52,592 bases of DNA from SYIM01 sp041182885 (GTDB lineage: Bacteria > Pseudomonadota > Gammaproteobacteria > Burkholderiales > Burkholderiaceae_E). The DNA lies in assembly GCA_049423065.1 (NCBI GenBank), contig JBMSQB010000025.1, positions 1 through 52,592 on the forward strand, read 5' to 3'. The position numbers were made by a program, and so were the translations under genes. Positions 16,156-24,752 of the stretch are shown one piece after another. A model generated the notes under the pieces. That model made no database searches, had not been told where the DNA came from, and saw only the letters and a list, made by a program, of their open reading frames with translations. Numbering within the stretch: position 1 is the stretch's first letter; every line of letters starts with the position of its first letter.

Positions 16156-16695
16156 ATGGACATGCCGGTACGCAAGCGGCCGCCGAATCCGGCCGGACTC
16201 GAGCCCTACGAACGCCCCCAGCCCTGGGGCATGGTCCCGGACATGGTGATCAACGACGCACTCGATGGCGATGACACCCTCTGGGCGCCGGTCGCCCCCG
16301 GCATCTGGTCGCGCCCACTTCACCTCAACGTAAGCGGCGGCTATTACGTGCATCTGCTGCGGGTCAAGCGTGCCGGCATTCTTCAGCGTCACCGTCACTC
16401 CGGGGCCGTTCACGCCTGGGTCATCCGCGGCAGCTGGTACTACCTCGAACATGACTGGATTGCCTGCGAGGGCAGCTACGTGTTCGAGCCACCGGGCGAG
16501 ACCCACACGCTGGTCGTACCCGATGATTGTCAGGACATGATCACGCTCTTCACGGTGCACGGCTCGCTCATGTATGTCGACCCGCAGGGCACCTCCACCG
16601 GCTATGACGATGTGTTCACGCGCATCGAGCGCTATCGCGCGCACTTTGAGGCGGTGGGGCTGGGCGCGGATTATGTGAAGCGGTTCATGCGCTGA
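16156..16695 (+). CDS. Cupin protein of the 2,4'-dihydroxyacetophenone dioxygenase family
   Basis: A 179-residue single-domain cupin. The metal-binding motif 1 appears as QRHRHSGAVHAWVIRG and motif 2 as PPGETHTLVVPDD, giving the expected His/Glu ligands. The overall pattern fits the 2,4'-dihydroxyacetophenone dioxygenase family, which uses a non-haem metal to cleave aromatic ketones. Many members are uncharacterised, so a dioxygenase reaction is only a suggestion. AGGAG at 16144-16148 lies eight bases before the ATG. It stands alone on the plus strand between SMUG1 (divergent) and rodA (convergent, 25-base overlap). Confidence 0.8.
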   Translation: MDMPVRKRPPNPAGLEPYERPQPWGMVPDMVINDALDGDDTLWAPVAPGIWSRPLHLNVSGGYYVHLLRVKRAGILQRHRHSGAVHAWVIRGSWYYLEHDWIACEGSYVFEPPGETHTLVVPDDCQDMITLFTVHGSLMYVDPQGTSTGYDDVFTRIERYRAHFEAVGLGADYVKRFMR

Positions 16696-17807
16696 GCCGC
16701 GCCTTCGGGGTGGGCGCGGGAACGTGCAACACCCATCACCAGCCCGAGACCCAGGCCCAGCGTTGCCATGGCGGTGCCGCCATACGACATGAACGGCAGC
16801 GGCACGCCCACCACCGGCAACACGCCCGACACCATGCCGATATTGACAAAGGCATACACGAAGAAAACCAGCGCAAGCGCCCCCGCGAGAAGCCGGTCAA
16901 ACAGCGTGAGCCCGCGGGCCGCAATGGCAAGCGCACGCAGCACCACCGCCAGATAGAGCGCGATCAGCACGCCGTTGCCCACCAGACCGAACTCTTCGGA
17001 AAACACCGCGAGAATGAAATCGGTCGTGCGTTCGGGCACAAACTCGAGCCGGGTCTGCGTGCCCTCCATCCAGCCCTTGCCCCAGACGCCGCCCGAACCG
17101 ATCGCAATGGTGGACTGGATGATGTGAAAGCCCCGACCCAGGGGATCGGAGGCGGGATCGAGGAGCGTCAGCACCCGCTGTCGCTGGTAGTCGTGCATGG
17201 CCGCCCACAGAAACGGCGCGCTGGCTGCAAGACCGATCACCATCGAGGCGATCAGCTTCCAGCTGAGCCCGGCGAGAAAGATCACGAAGCCGCCGCTCGC
17301 GAGCACCAGAAGCGCGGTACCCAGGTCGGGCTGGCGCGCGATCAGCCAGACCGGCACCATGAGGAGCACGGCGGTCGCCGCGAAATCAAACCAGCGCAGC
17401 ATCCCCTCGCGCTGCTGAAAATACCAGGCAAGCATCAGGGGTGCGGCGATCTTCAGCACTTCGGACGGCTGGATCCGGATGAAACCGAGATTGAGCCAGC
17501 GCCGCGCGCCCTTGGCGATGTCGCCAAACAACGCGACCGCAATCAGCATCGCCACCCCGCCGACAAAGAGCGGCACGGCAAACCGGACCAGCCAGGTTCT
17601 TGGCACCAGCGCAGCCGCCCAGAGCGCGAAGGCGGCGATTGCGAGGTTGCGCAGATGCGCCTCAAAGCGGCCGGGAAAATCATAGGCGGCCGAATACATG
17701 GTGATCACGCTCAAGCCCACCACCAGCCCGATCGCAATCAAGAGCGGCCAATCAAACACCGCCACCCAGGGTCGGATCCGCAACCACGCGCCCTGCAGCC
17801 GGCTCAC
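16671..17807 (-). CDS. rodA: Rod-shape peptidoglycan glycosyltransferase RodA
   Basis: A 378-residue SEDS-family polytopic membrane protein. SEDS proteins polymerise lipid II into glycan strands; RodA does this in the elongasome together with PBP2. About ten membrane segments are visible, with the family features ARQPDLGTALL, the long extracellular loop with GKGWMEGTQTRLEFVPERTTDFI and the C-terminal PFMSYGGTAM. It starts with GTG 17807, overlapping the stop of the PBP2 gene (GTGA), and is the last gene of the mreB-mreC-mreD-mrdA-rodA unit. RodA is favoured over FtsW by this context. Confidence 0.96.
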   Translation of the reverse strand: MSRLQGAWLRIRPWVAVFDWPLLIAIGLVVGLSVITMYSAAYDFPGRFEAHLRNLAIAAFALWAAALVPRTWLVRFAVPLFVGGVAMLIAVALFGDIAKGARRWLNLGFIRIQPSEVLKIAAPLMLAWYFQQREGMLRWFDFAATAVLLMVPVWLIARQPDLGTALLVLASGGFVIFLAGLSWKLIASMVIGLAASAPFLWAAMHDYQRQRVLTLLDPASDPLGRGFHIIQSTIAIGSGGVWGKGWMEGTQTRLEFVPERTTDFILAVFSEEFGLVGNGVLIALYLAVVLRALAIAARGLTLFDRLLAGALALVFFVYAFVNIGMVSGVLPVVGVPLPFMSYGGTAMATLGLGLGLVMGVARSRAHPEGAAQRMNRFT

Positions 17808-19771
17808 CGGACGCCTCCCGGCTGGGCCGCGCTGGACGATGCCTCGACCCGCTCGGGCTCCAGATCTTCCGGCACGTCGCGCATCTCGGACTCGTCCATG
17901 GGGGGGAGCCGGATGCCGGCCCGGTCGGGTGGCAGCTTTCCAAGAAGATGGAAATCAAACAGCGCGCGCGCGATCGGGGCGGCAGCCTGGGCGCCAAAAC
18001 CGCCGTTTTCAACGATCACCGCCAGCGCGATCCGCGGCGAGGCGACCGGCGCAAACGCAACGAAGAGCGAATGATCGCGGTGCCGCTCGGCCACCTTGCG
18101 GACATCATATTTTTCGTTCTGACGGATGCCGATCACCTGCGCCGTGCCCGTCTTGCCCGCGGCCTGATACTCCGCCCCGCTGAACACCACACGACTGGTC
18201 CCCAGCCGGTTCACGTCCACCATCGCACGCGTGACCAGGCGCAGATGCTCGGGGCGCAGCGGGATCGGCTCACCCGGGTCGGCCGCCACCAGCTCGACCG
18301 GCCCGCCAGGCGCCTGCGAGGCGCGCAACAGCCGCGGGCGCATCGGTCGACCGCTGTTGGCGAGCGTGGCGGTCGCATGGGCGAGTTGAAGAATGGTGAA
18401 GGCGTTGTAGCCCTGCCCGATACCAATCGACGGCGACTCACCGGGCAGCCACTTCTGCCGGAACCGCCGCTGCTTCCATTCCGATGACGGCAGAATGCCC
18501 GTGGCTTCATGATCAAGATCAATGCCCGTGCGCTGACCGAATCCCCATTGCTTCATGAAGCCGTGAATCCGGTCAACGCCCATGTCGTAGGCGAGCTTGT
18601 AGTAGTAGGTGTCGCTCGAGACAACAATCGAGGTGTGCAGATCAACCGATCCATACCCCTCGGGGCGCGAATCGCGAAAACGATGTTCGCCCAACTGGAA
18701 GTAGCCGGGATCGGTGGTGAGGTCACCGGGGCGTCGCATCCCGGTCTCCAGTGCAGCAAGCGCCATGAAGGGTTTGTAGGTTGACCCGGGGGGATAGGTG
18801 CCGCGAAGCGCCCGGTTCAATAGCGGCTTGTCCGGATCCTCGTTGAGCGCCTGCCAGCTCGCAGGATCGATGCCATCGACAAACAGGTTGGGGTCAAAGC
18901 TTGGCTGCGAGACGAACGCGAGCACTTCGCCGCTGGCCGGTTCAATCGCCACCAGCGCGCCACGACGCCCGTTAAACAGCTGCTCGGCAAGCGACTGAAG
19001 CCTCAGGTCGATGGTGAGCGTGAGATCCGAGCCATTGACCGGCGGGTGCCGGGAGAGCGTGCGCATCACGCGACCCGCGGCCGACACCTCAACCTCGTCA
19101 TACCCGGGCCGGCCGTGCAACAGTCCCTCGTAGGACTGCTCGATGCCAGCCTTGCCGATGTGGGTCGCCCCCAGATAGCGCGACAACTCCCCCGCATCAT
19201 CGAGCCGCTTGCGGTCAGCCTGCGAAATTCGACCAATGTGGCCGATCAGATGGGAGGCGAGATCACCGTGCGGGTAGCTTCGGAACAGCCGGGCGCGAAT
19301 CTCCACCCCGGGCAGCCGATAGCGATTGGCGGCAATTTTTGCCACCTCTTCATCGGTCAGCCGTGATTTGATCGGCAGCGGCTCAAGGCGCCGGGAGTCT
19401 TCGATCAGCCGGCGAAAGCGCCGCACATCGCGCGGTGTGATGTCGACCAGGCCAGCGAGGTCGGCCACTGTCTGCTCAAGCCGGGAAAACCGCGACGGCG
19501 CGAGCTCCAGCGTGTAATACGCAATGTTCTCGGCCATCAGCAGACCGTTGCGGTCGAGGATCAGGCCACGCGTGGGCGGCACCGGCACCAGCGCGATCCG
19601 GTTGTCTTCGGCCTGCGCCTGAAAATCGTTGTGGCGAAGCACCTGCAGATAGGCAAGCCGCGCGAGGAGCAGCGCGCCACCGGCAATTGACAGCACGGCA
19701 CACAGCAGCAGACGCCTGCGGATCTTGCGCAGGTTCGCGAGCGCCTGATTGACGTCGTCCGTCACCCGCAT
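17804..19771 (-). CDS. mrdA: Penicillin-binding protein 2 (elongation transpeptidase)
   Basis: A 655-residue class B penicillin-binding protein that cross-links side-wall peptidoglycan with RodA. One N-terminal membrane anchor lies at about residues 20-44, followed by the dimerisation domain and the transpeptidase domain. The active site reads PGSTYKP with nucleophile Ser330 and Lys333, and a KTGTAQV box lies downstream. ATG 19771 (MRVTDDVNQALANLRK) is chosen over a frame extending to 19858, because the extra residues are basic and precede the anchor atypically. Mutations here usually change beta-lactam (mecillinam) sensitivity; nothing in the motifs looks abnormal. Confidence 0.95.
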   Translation of the reverse strand: MRVTDDVNQALANLRKIRRRLLLCAVLSIAGGALLLARLAYLQVLRHNDFQAQAEDNRIALVPVPPTRGLILDRNGLLMAENIAYYTLELAPSRFSRLEQTVADLAGLVDITPRDVRRFRRLIEDSRRLEPLPIKSRLTDEEVAKIAANRYRLPGVEIRARLFRSYPHGDLASHLIGHIGRISQADRKRLDDAGELSRYLGATHIGKAGIEQSYEGLLHGRPGYDEVEVSAAGRVMRTLSRHPPVNGSDLTLTIDLRLQSLAEQLFNGRRGALVAIEPASGEVLAFVSQPSFDPNLFVDGIDPASWQALNEDPDKPLLNRALRGTYPPGSTYKPFMALAALETGMRRPGDLTTDPGYFQLGEHRFRDSRPEGYGSVDLHTSIVVSSDTYYYKLAYDMGVDRIHGFMKQWGFGQRTGIDLDHEATGILPSSEWKQRRFRQKWLPGESPSIGIGQGYNAFTILQLAHATATLANSGRPMRPRLLRASQAPGGPVELVAADPGEPIPLRPEHLRLVTRAMVDVNRLGTSRVVFSGAEYQAAGKTGTAQVIGIRQNEKYDVRKVAERHRDHSLFVAFAPVASPRIALAVIVENGGFGAQAAAPIARALFDFHLLGKLPPDRAGIRLPPMDESEMRDVPEDLEPERVEASSSAAQPGGVR

Positions 19772-19808
19772 GACGGCCTGCGGGCGCGGTGGGGAGCGGG
19801 CGCGCTGA

Positions 19809-20324
19809 TCACAGCGGACGAGTCTCGTCGCGCTCGACCGGTCGACGCTGCGGCGCAAGCAGCAACCACTCGGTGGGCACCCAGAGCGCGGCAGCGGCGA
19901 GGCTGGGCACGAAATAAAGCCATCCTGGAAACTCGGCGCCCAGCACCATGCGGATGATCAGGGTGGTGACCTGCGCGAGCAGAAAAAGCGGCAGCAGATG
20001 AAGCATGCGGCCGAGCGCACCGAACCAGGCGAGACGCCTGTGCAGGCTGATCGCGCCATAGGAGACAAGGCTGTAGGCGAGCGCATGCTCGCCCAGAAGC
20101 GCCGCCGAGTGAACATCCATGAGGAGCCCCAGCGCAAAGGCGACACCAATCCCCACCATTTGCGGCTCGCGAAGGCTCCAGAACACCAGCGCGAGCGCGA
20201 CAAAATCCGGGGCGAGCGGCAACGGTCCCCACGGAAACAGGTTGAGGAGAAAGGCACACGCGAGACTGAACGCAGCAAACGCCCGGTTGGCCGGCAGCAA
20301 CACGGTTTCGCGGTGGGTGTTCAT
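19809..20324 (-). CDS. mreD: Rod-shape-determining membrane protein MreD
   Basis: A 171-residue hydrophobic protein with five to six membrane segments and the MreD landmarks LLNLFPWGPLPLAPDFVAL and GLLMDVHSAALLGEHALAY. MreD links the cytoplasmic MreB filament with the periplasmic MreC/PBP2/RodA elongation machinery. Its ATG overlaps the mreC stop as ATGA, so the two are coupled. A spacer of 37 bases follows before mrdA. Confidence 0.94.
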   Translation of the reverse strand: MNTHRETVLLPANRAFAAFSLACAFLLNLFPWGPLPLAPDFVALALVFWSLREPQMVGIGVAFALGLLMDVHSAALLGEHALAYSLVSYGAISLHRRLAWFGALGRMLHLLPLFLLAQVTTLIIRMVLGAEFPGWLYFVPSLAAAALWVPTEWLLLAPQRRPVERDETRPL

Positions 20325-21238
20325 CCGCCCGCCCCCTTGCCGCGCGCGCCCGGCGCCCGTTGGGCGGGCTCGGCAGACGGGCGGGGCGGCTCAAAAGAGG
20401 GCCGCCCGCCGGTGGTCTCAAGCAACACCAGGAGCATGCGCGAGCGCTCAACCGCGGCGGCCGGCTCAACCCGTGCGACCGTAAACGATGAGCCGCCTCG
20501 GCGTACCTCCCGCACCCGTCCAACGGGCAGGCCCGCCGGAAACACGCCATCGAGCCCCGAGGTGAAGAGTTCGTCACCGGTACGCAGGTCGACCCCCGCA
20601 GGCAGGTAGCGCAACTCGATCAGATCGGCTCGGCCGGCCCCGAAAGCCACTGCACGCACGCCGTTGCGGCGAACCTCCACCGGCAGCGTCGAGGCGCGAT
20701 CGGTGAGAAGCGTCACTTCGGCCGACAGCGGCAGCACGCGGGAAATCTGGCCAATGACCCCTTGCGCATCAAGCACCGGCTGGCCGGCCAGGAGCCCGTG
20801 CTGCTCGCCGCGATCGACCACCACCCGCCGGGTAAACGGATCACCGGTTTCATAGAGCACCTCCGCCACCGTGGAGCGGAATGAATTGCGCTCGCGCATG
20901 CCGAGCAGCTTCCGGAGCTGGGCGTTTTCAGCAGCCAGATGCTCGCCCTGCTGAAGGGAGCGGGCATTGGCGGCCTCGAGGCGGACCAGCCGCTCGTTGT
21001 CTTCGCGCAGACGCGTCACACCACCCGCGTAGTCGGCCATCACCGATACGGCATCGCGCGGCGCGAGGAGCGCACGCTGCACAGGGTAGAGCGCGGTACC
21101 GACTGCCGCGCGGACGACCTCGAGGGCACGATAGCGCGCATCCAGCACCAGGAGCGCGACCGCAGCGAGCGCGAACAGAACCAGTCGGACGTCGGCCGAC
21201 AGGCCCTGCCGGAAAAAAGGCGGCGGTGCTCGGTCCAT
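20321..21238 (-). CDS. mreC: Rod-shape-determining protein MreC
   Basis: A 305-residue bitopic protein. It has a short cytoplasmic start, one membrane helix at about 18-36 (DVRLVLFALAAVALLVL), a coiled coil at about 65-110, and the beta-rich periplasmic domain with VVVDRGEQHGLLAGQPVLD, VTLLTDRAS and ELFTSGLDGVFPAGLPVG. MreC is a structural partner of MreD, PBP2 and RodA in side-wall growth. The C-terminal 35 residues are a Pro/Arg/Gly-rich tail without clear fold. It lies 51 bases after mreB in the same orientation. Confidence 0.95.
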   Translation of the reverse strand: MDRAPPPFFRQGLSADVRLVLFALAAVALLVLDARYRALEVVRAAVGTALYPVQRALLAPRDAVSVMADYAGGVTRLREDNERLVRLEAANARSLQQGEHLAAENAQLRKLLGMRERNSFRSTVAEVLYETGDPFTRRVVVDRGEQHGLLAGQPVLDAQGVIGQISRVLPLSAEVTLLTDRASTLPVEVRRNGVRAVAFGAGRADLIELRYLPAGVDLRTGDELFTSGLDGVFPAGLPVGRVREVRRGGSSFTVARVEPAAAVERSRMLLVLLETTGGRPSFEPPRPSAEPAQRAPGARGKGAGG

Positions 21239-21289
21239 CGGCTCTTTGTGAAGCAGGCGAGCGGCGCGCGGCGCAACCGCCGCCTCGCC

Positions 21290-22333
21290 TTACTCGCTGG
21301 TGAAGATCAGGGTGTTCTTGTCGATACGCTCGAGCGCCATGCCACAGCCTCGAACCACGCAGGTGAGGGGGTCTTCGGCCACCAGAACCGGCAGACCGGT
21401 TTCCTCGATCAGCAGGCGGTCGATGTCGCGAAGCAAGGCGCCACCGCCGGTGAGCATGATGCCGCGATCGGTGATGTCGGCACCGAGCTCAGGCGGGGTC
21501 TGCTCGAGCGCGATCTTCACCGAGGACACGATGTTGTTCAGCGGGTCGGTGAGGGCTTCCAGAATTTCATTGGACGACACCGTGAAGCTGCGCGGGATGC
21601 CCTCGGAGAGATTGCGCCCCTTCACTTCCATCTCGCGAACCTCGGAGCCGGGAAACGCCGAGCCGATGGTCTTCTTGATCATCTCGGCCGTGGGTTCGCC
21701 GATCAGCATGCCGTAGTTGCGGCGGATGTAGTTGATGATGGCTTCATCGAACTTGTCGCCGCCCACGCGAATGGAACCCTTGTAGACGATGCCGCCCAGC
21801 GAGATGACGCCCACCTCGGTGGTGCCGCCACCGATGTCGACCACCATCGATCCCGAGGGCTCGGAAACCGGCAGGCCCGCGCCGATGGCTGCGGCCATGG
21901 GTTCTTCGATGAGGAAGACCTGCGAGGCGCCTGCGCCAAGCGCTGATTCGCGGATGGCGCGACGCTCGACCTGGGTGGAACCACAGGGCACGCAGATGAT
22001 GATCCGCGGGCTGGGCGAAAAAAGCCGCGACTCATGCACCATGCGGATGAACTGCTTCAGCATCTGCTCGGTGACGGTGAAGTCGGCAATCACGCCGTCT
22101 TTCATGGGGCGGATGGCTTCGATGCTGCCAGGCACCTTGCCCAGCATCTGCTTGGCCTCAAGGCCCACCGCTGCAATGGTGCGCTTGCCGTTGGGTCCGC
22201 CTTCCTGGCGGATGGCGACCACCGACGGCTCATCGAGCACAATGCCCTTGCCACGCACATAGATGAGCGTGTTCGCGGTGCCGAGATCGATCGCCAGGTC
22301 GCTGGAGAAGTATTTGCGCAGGAACCCGAACAT
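21290..22333 (-). CDS. mreB: Actin-like rod-shape protein MreB
   Basis: A 347-residue bacterial actin that forms membrane-associated filaments guiding side-wall synthesis. The N-terminal amphipathic start MFGFLRKYFSSD is followed by the ATP-binding loops DLGTANTLIYV and DIGGGTTEVGVISLGG and the adenosine motif GIMLTGGGALLRDID. Length and motifs are typical. It is the first gene of the mre-mrd operon and is transcribed away from gatC across a 179-base spacer. I do not see a confident promoter for it in that spacer. Confidence 0.97.
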   Translation of the reverse strand: MFGFLRKYFSSDLAIDLGTANTLIYVRGKGIVLDEPSVVAIRQEGGPNGKRTIAAVGLEAKQMLGKVPGSIEAIRPMKDGVIADFTVTEQMLKQFIRMVHESRLFSPSPRIIICVPCGSTQVERRAIRESALGAGASQVFLIEEPMAAAIGAGLPVSEPSGSMVVDIGGGTTEVGVISLGGIVYKGSIRVGGDKFDEAIINYIRRNYGMLIGEPTAEMIKKTIGSAFPGSEVREMEVKGRNLSEGIPRSFTVSSNEILEALTDPLNNIVSSVKIALEQTPPELGADITDRGIMLTGGGALLRDIDRLLIEETGLPVLVAEDPLTCVVRGCGMALERIDKNTLIFTSE

Positions 22334-22473
22334 GGTGTCCGTCCAGGGTCAGAGGGATGGCCGGCAGTTTCGCCGGGGGCGCCGCGGCCGGAGATCCGGG
22401 CGGCACCGCACAGGGTTCCGCCCAGAGCCGGTCACGACCGGATTCGTTTGCCCGAGAAGGAAAGAAGCCCGCT

Positions 22474-22502
22474 CTGGCAGGGCGGAAATCATACCGTATT
22501 AT
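22474..22502 (+). promoter_or_regulatory. Predicted promoter directly in front of gatC
   Basis: CTGGCA at 22474-22479 and TATTAT at 22497-22502 are separated by 17 bases. Transcription would begin around 22509, only a few bases before the gatC ATG at 22513, and no Shine-Dalgarno sequence precedes that ATG. This predicts a leaderless or nearly leaderless message. The match is seen; its use is inferred. Confidence 0.4.
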
Positions 22503-22512
22503 CATTCGTCGA

Positions 22513-22800
22513 ATGTCCCTAAACGCTGATGCCGTGCGACGCCTGGCCACGCTCGCACGTCTTGATCTCGATCCGGCCGAGCAGGCCGCGCTGCAGGCCG
22601 ACCTCAACGCGGTCCTCGGGCTGATCGACCGGCTGCAGTCGGTCGACACCCAGGGGGTGGCGCCGCTTACCCATCCACAGGCACTTGCGCTGCGGCTGCG
22701 AGACGACGCGGTGACCGAGTCCGACGCGCGCGCAGCGCTGCAGGCGGGCGCGCCCAAGGTCGAGGCCGGGCTCTACCTGGTTCCGCGGGTGATCGAGTGA
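22513..22800 (+). CDS. gatC: Asp-tRNA(Asn)/Glu-tRNA(Gln) amidotransferase subunit C
   Basis: A 95-residue GatC, the small subunit that clamps GatA and GatB in the amidotransferase that makes Gln-tRNA(Gln) and/or Asn-tRNA(Asn) from mischarged tRNAs. The sequence has the family pattern LATLARLDLDPAEQ, IDRLQSVDTQGVAPLTHP and LRDDAVTES. ATG 22513 is chosen since it gives a standard N-terminus (MSLNADAVRRLATLARL); upstream in-frame codons do not resemble the family. There is no ribosome-binding site before it. The stop overlaps the GTG of gatA. Confidence 0.95.
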   Translation: MSLNADAVRRLATLARLDLDPAEQAALQADLNAVLGLIDRLQSVDTQGVAPLTHPQALALRLRDDAVTESDARAALQAGAPKVEAGLYLVPRVIE

Positions 22801-24263
22801 GCGCCCTCACCGACCCCAGCACGGCTTCGGTCGCCGAGCTCTCGCTTGCGCTCGCCTCCGGCCAGACCAGTGCGGTTGAGCTCGCCCGGCACTTTCTGAA
22901 CCGGGTTGCGGCAAGCCCGTTAAACGCTTTCATCGACGTGCAGCCCGATCTCACCCTCGCCCAGGCGCAGGCTGCCGACCAGCGCCTGGCCCGGGGCGAG
23001 CGCGGGCCGCTCCTGGGCATCCCTATCGCACACAAGGATATTTTCGTCACCCGCGGCTGGCGCTCCACAGCGGGCTCGCGGATGCTCGCCAACTATGTGA
23101 GCCCTTTCGACGCCACGGTGGTCGAGCGGCTGGCGGGCGCGGGCGCGGTCTGCGTGGGCAAAACCAATTGCGACGAGTTCGCAATGGGCGGGGCAAACGA
23201 AAATTCCCACTTCGGTGCCACCCGCAACCCCTGGGATCTGGCGGCCATTCCGGGCGGATCCTCGGGCGGGTCGGCTGCGGCGGTGGCGGGCGGGCTTGCC
23301 CCACTGGCCACCGGCACCGATACCGGCGGCTCGGTGCGACAGCCCGCCGCCATGTGCGGCATCACCGGCATCAAGCCCACCTACGGGCGCGTCTCGCGCT
23401 GGGGCATGATCGCCTATGCATCGAGCCTCGATCAGGGCGGTGCCATGGGGCGAAGCGCGCACGACTGCGCCTTGCTGCTGGGCGCCATGGCGGGCTTCGA
23501 TTCCCGCGATTCAACCAGCGCAGACCGGGCGCCTGAAGACTTCTCGCGCGAACTCGAGCGCCCGCTCTCGGGTCTGCGCATCGGTCTCCCGAAGGAGTTT
23601 TTCGGAGACGGCCTGCACGATGACGTCCGGGCTGCGCTGGAATCGGCGTTTGACCGGCTGCGGGGGTTGGGCGTCACCCTGGTTGATGTGTCGCTGCCGC
23701 AGACCGAACTCGCCATCCCTGCCTACTACGTGATTGCGCCCGCCGAGGCCTCCAGCAACCTCAGCCGTTTCGACGGCGTGCGCTACGGTCATCGTGCCGA
23801 GAACCCCACGGACCTCGCCGATCTCTACCGACGCAGCCGCGCCGAAGGGTTTGGCGCCGAGGTGAAGCGCCGCATCCTGATCGGCGCCTATGTGCTGTCG
23901 CAGGGCTACTACGACGCCTACTATTTGCAGGCGCAGAAGCTGCGCCGCTTGATCGCCGACGATTTCAGCCGCGCATTCGAGCAGGTCGATCTGATCGCCG
24001 GGCCGGTCTCGCCCACCGTTGCCTGGGATATCGGCACCCAGACCAACGACCCGGTCGCCAACTATCTTGCCGATATCTACACGCTGCCCGCGTCGCTGGC
24101 GGGGCTGCCGGGCATGTCGGTACCGGCGGGGTTTGGCGCGCGAGGCCGTCCGGTGGGGCTGCAGCTGATCGGAAAGCCCTTTGACGAGGCGCGTCTGCTC
24201 AATGTCGGCCATCAGTTTCAGCAGGTGACCGACTGGCACCGGCGCCGACCGGCCGAGCCATGA
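22797..24263 (+). CDS. gatA: Asp-tRNA(Asn)/Glu-tRNA(Gln) amidotransferase subunit A
   Basis: A 488-residue amidase-signature enzyme, the glutaminase subunit that supplies ammonia to GatB. The catalytic Ser-cis-Ser-Lys triad is visible: Lys80 in PIAHKDIFVT, Ser155 in PGGSSGGSAAAVAGG and Ser179 in GTDTGGSVRQP. It starts with GTG 22797, overlapping the gatC stop (GTGA), so translation is coupled. Presence of gatCAB means the organism makes at least one of Gln-tRNA(Gln) or Asn-tRNA(Asn) indirectly; sequence in this window does not tell which. Confidence 0.97.
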   Translation: MSALTDPSTASVAELSLALASGQTSAVELARHFLNRVAASPLNAFIDVQPDLTLAQAQAADQRLARGERGPLLGIPIAHKDIFVTRGWRSTAGSRMLANYVSPFDATVVERLAGAGAVCVGKTNCDEFAMGGANENSHFGATRNPWDLAAIPGGSSGGSAAAVAGGLAPLATGTDTGGSVRQPAAMCGITGIKPTYGRVSRWGMIAYASSLDQGGAMGRSAHDCALLLGAMAGFDSRDSTSADRAPEDFSRELERPLSGLRIGLPKEFFGDGLHDDVRAALESAFDRLRGLGVTLVDVSLPQTELAIPAYYVIAPAEASSNLSRFDGVRYGHRAENPTDLADLYRRSRAEGFGAEVKRRILIGAYVLSQGYYDAYYLQAQKLRRLIADDFSRAFEQVDLIAGPVSPTVAWDIGTQTNDPVANYLADIYTLPASLAGLPGMSVPAGFGARGRPVGLQLIGKPFDEARLLNVGHQFQQVTDWHRRRPAEP

Positions 24264-24739
24264 CCGGCGAGCACTGCGCGATGCCGGCCCCCCCCGGCAG
24301 ACCGTCCACCGCCCGCCTGCTGGGCCCGCTCGCCCTGGCTGCGCTCGCAGGCTGCGCGGGCGTGGCGCCTGCGCCGATCGCCGACCGACCGATTCACCTC
24401 GATGCCCGCTGCGAGCAACAGGACATCAACGATTTTCGCGAGCGGGCGCAACTGGCGGTCACCGACGGCACTGTTCGTGCGCTCTCCTGGCAGCTCTGGG
24501 TCGGCAACCGCGGAACCTGCCGCTTCGAGCTTGCCGACTTCCGCCAGGTGCAGTCGCGCCCGCATGTCGAACTCCTCGCGCGCGACGGCAGCGACTGCAA
24601 ACTCATGATCTGGCAGGACGGGCGGCGCGTCACCCTGGGACACGCCGGCTGTGAACGCCGCTGCTCGCCCGGCATCGCCGACGACGCCTGGCCGGTGATG
24701 TTTGACCCGCGCACCGGTTCGTGCGCACAGGTTCAATAA
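24260..24739 (+). CDS. Putative lipoprotein between gatA and gatB
   Basis: A 159-residue protein I cannot assign to a named family. Residues 19-33 form a hydrophobic segment ending in LAALAGCAG, a lipobox-like signal with Cys32 as the likely lipidated residue, which suggests export and membrane anchoring. The mature part has further cysteines (in ARCEQ, RGTCRF, SDCKL, AGCERRCS and GSCAQ), so disulfides are plausible. Its ATG overlaps the gatA stop (ATGA); an internal ATG at 24281 would give a shorter signal peptide. gatB begins 13 bases after it. An exported protein inside a tRNA-amidotransferase operon is unexpected, and no function is proposed. Confidence 0.72.
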   Translation: MTGEHCAMPAPPGRPSTARLLGPLALAALAGCAGVAPAPIADRPIHLDARCEQQDINDFRERAQLAVTDGTVRALSWQLWVGNRGTCRFELADFRQVQSRPHVELLARDGSDCKLMIWQDGRRVTLGHAGCERRCSPGIADDAWPVMFDPRTGSCAQVQ

Positions 24740-24752
24740 GGCCTCTCCTCGA

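Noticed and set aside
19745..19760. TTGACGTCGTCCGTCA as a further LiuR box
   Set aside because: It lies within the PBP2 coding region, its second half does not fit the ACGTCAA arm, and it is not placed before a gene start.
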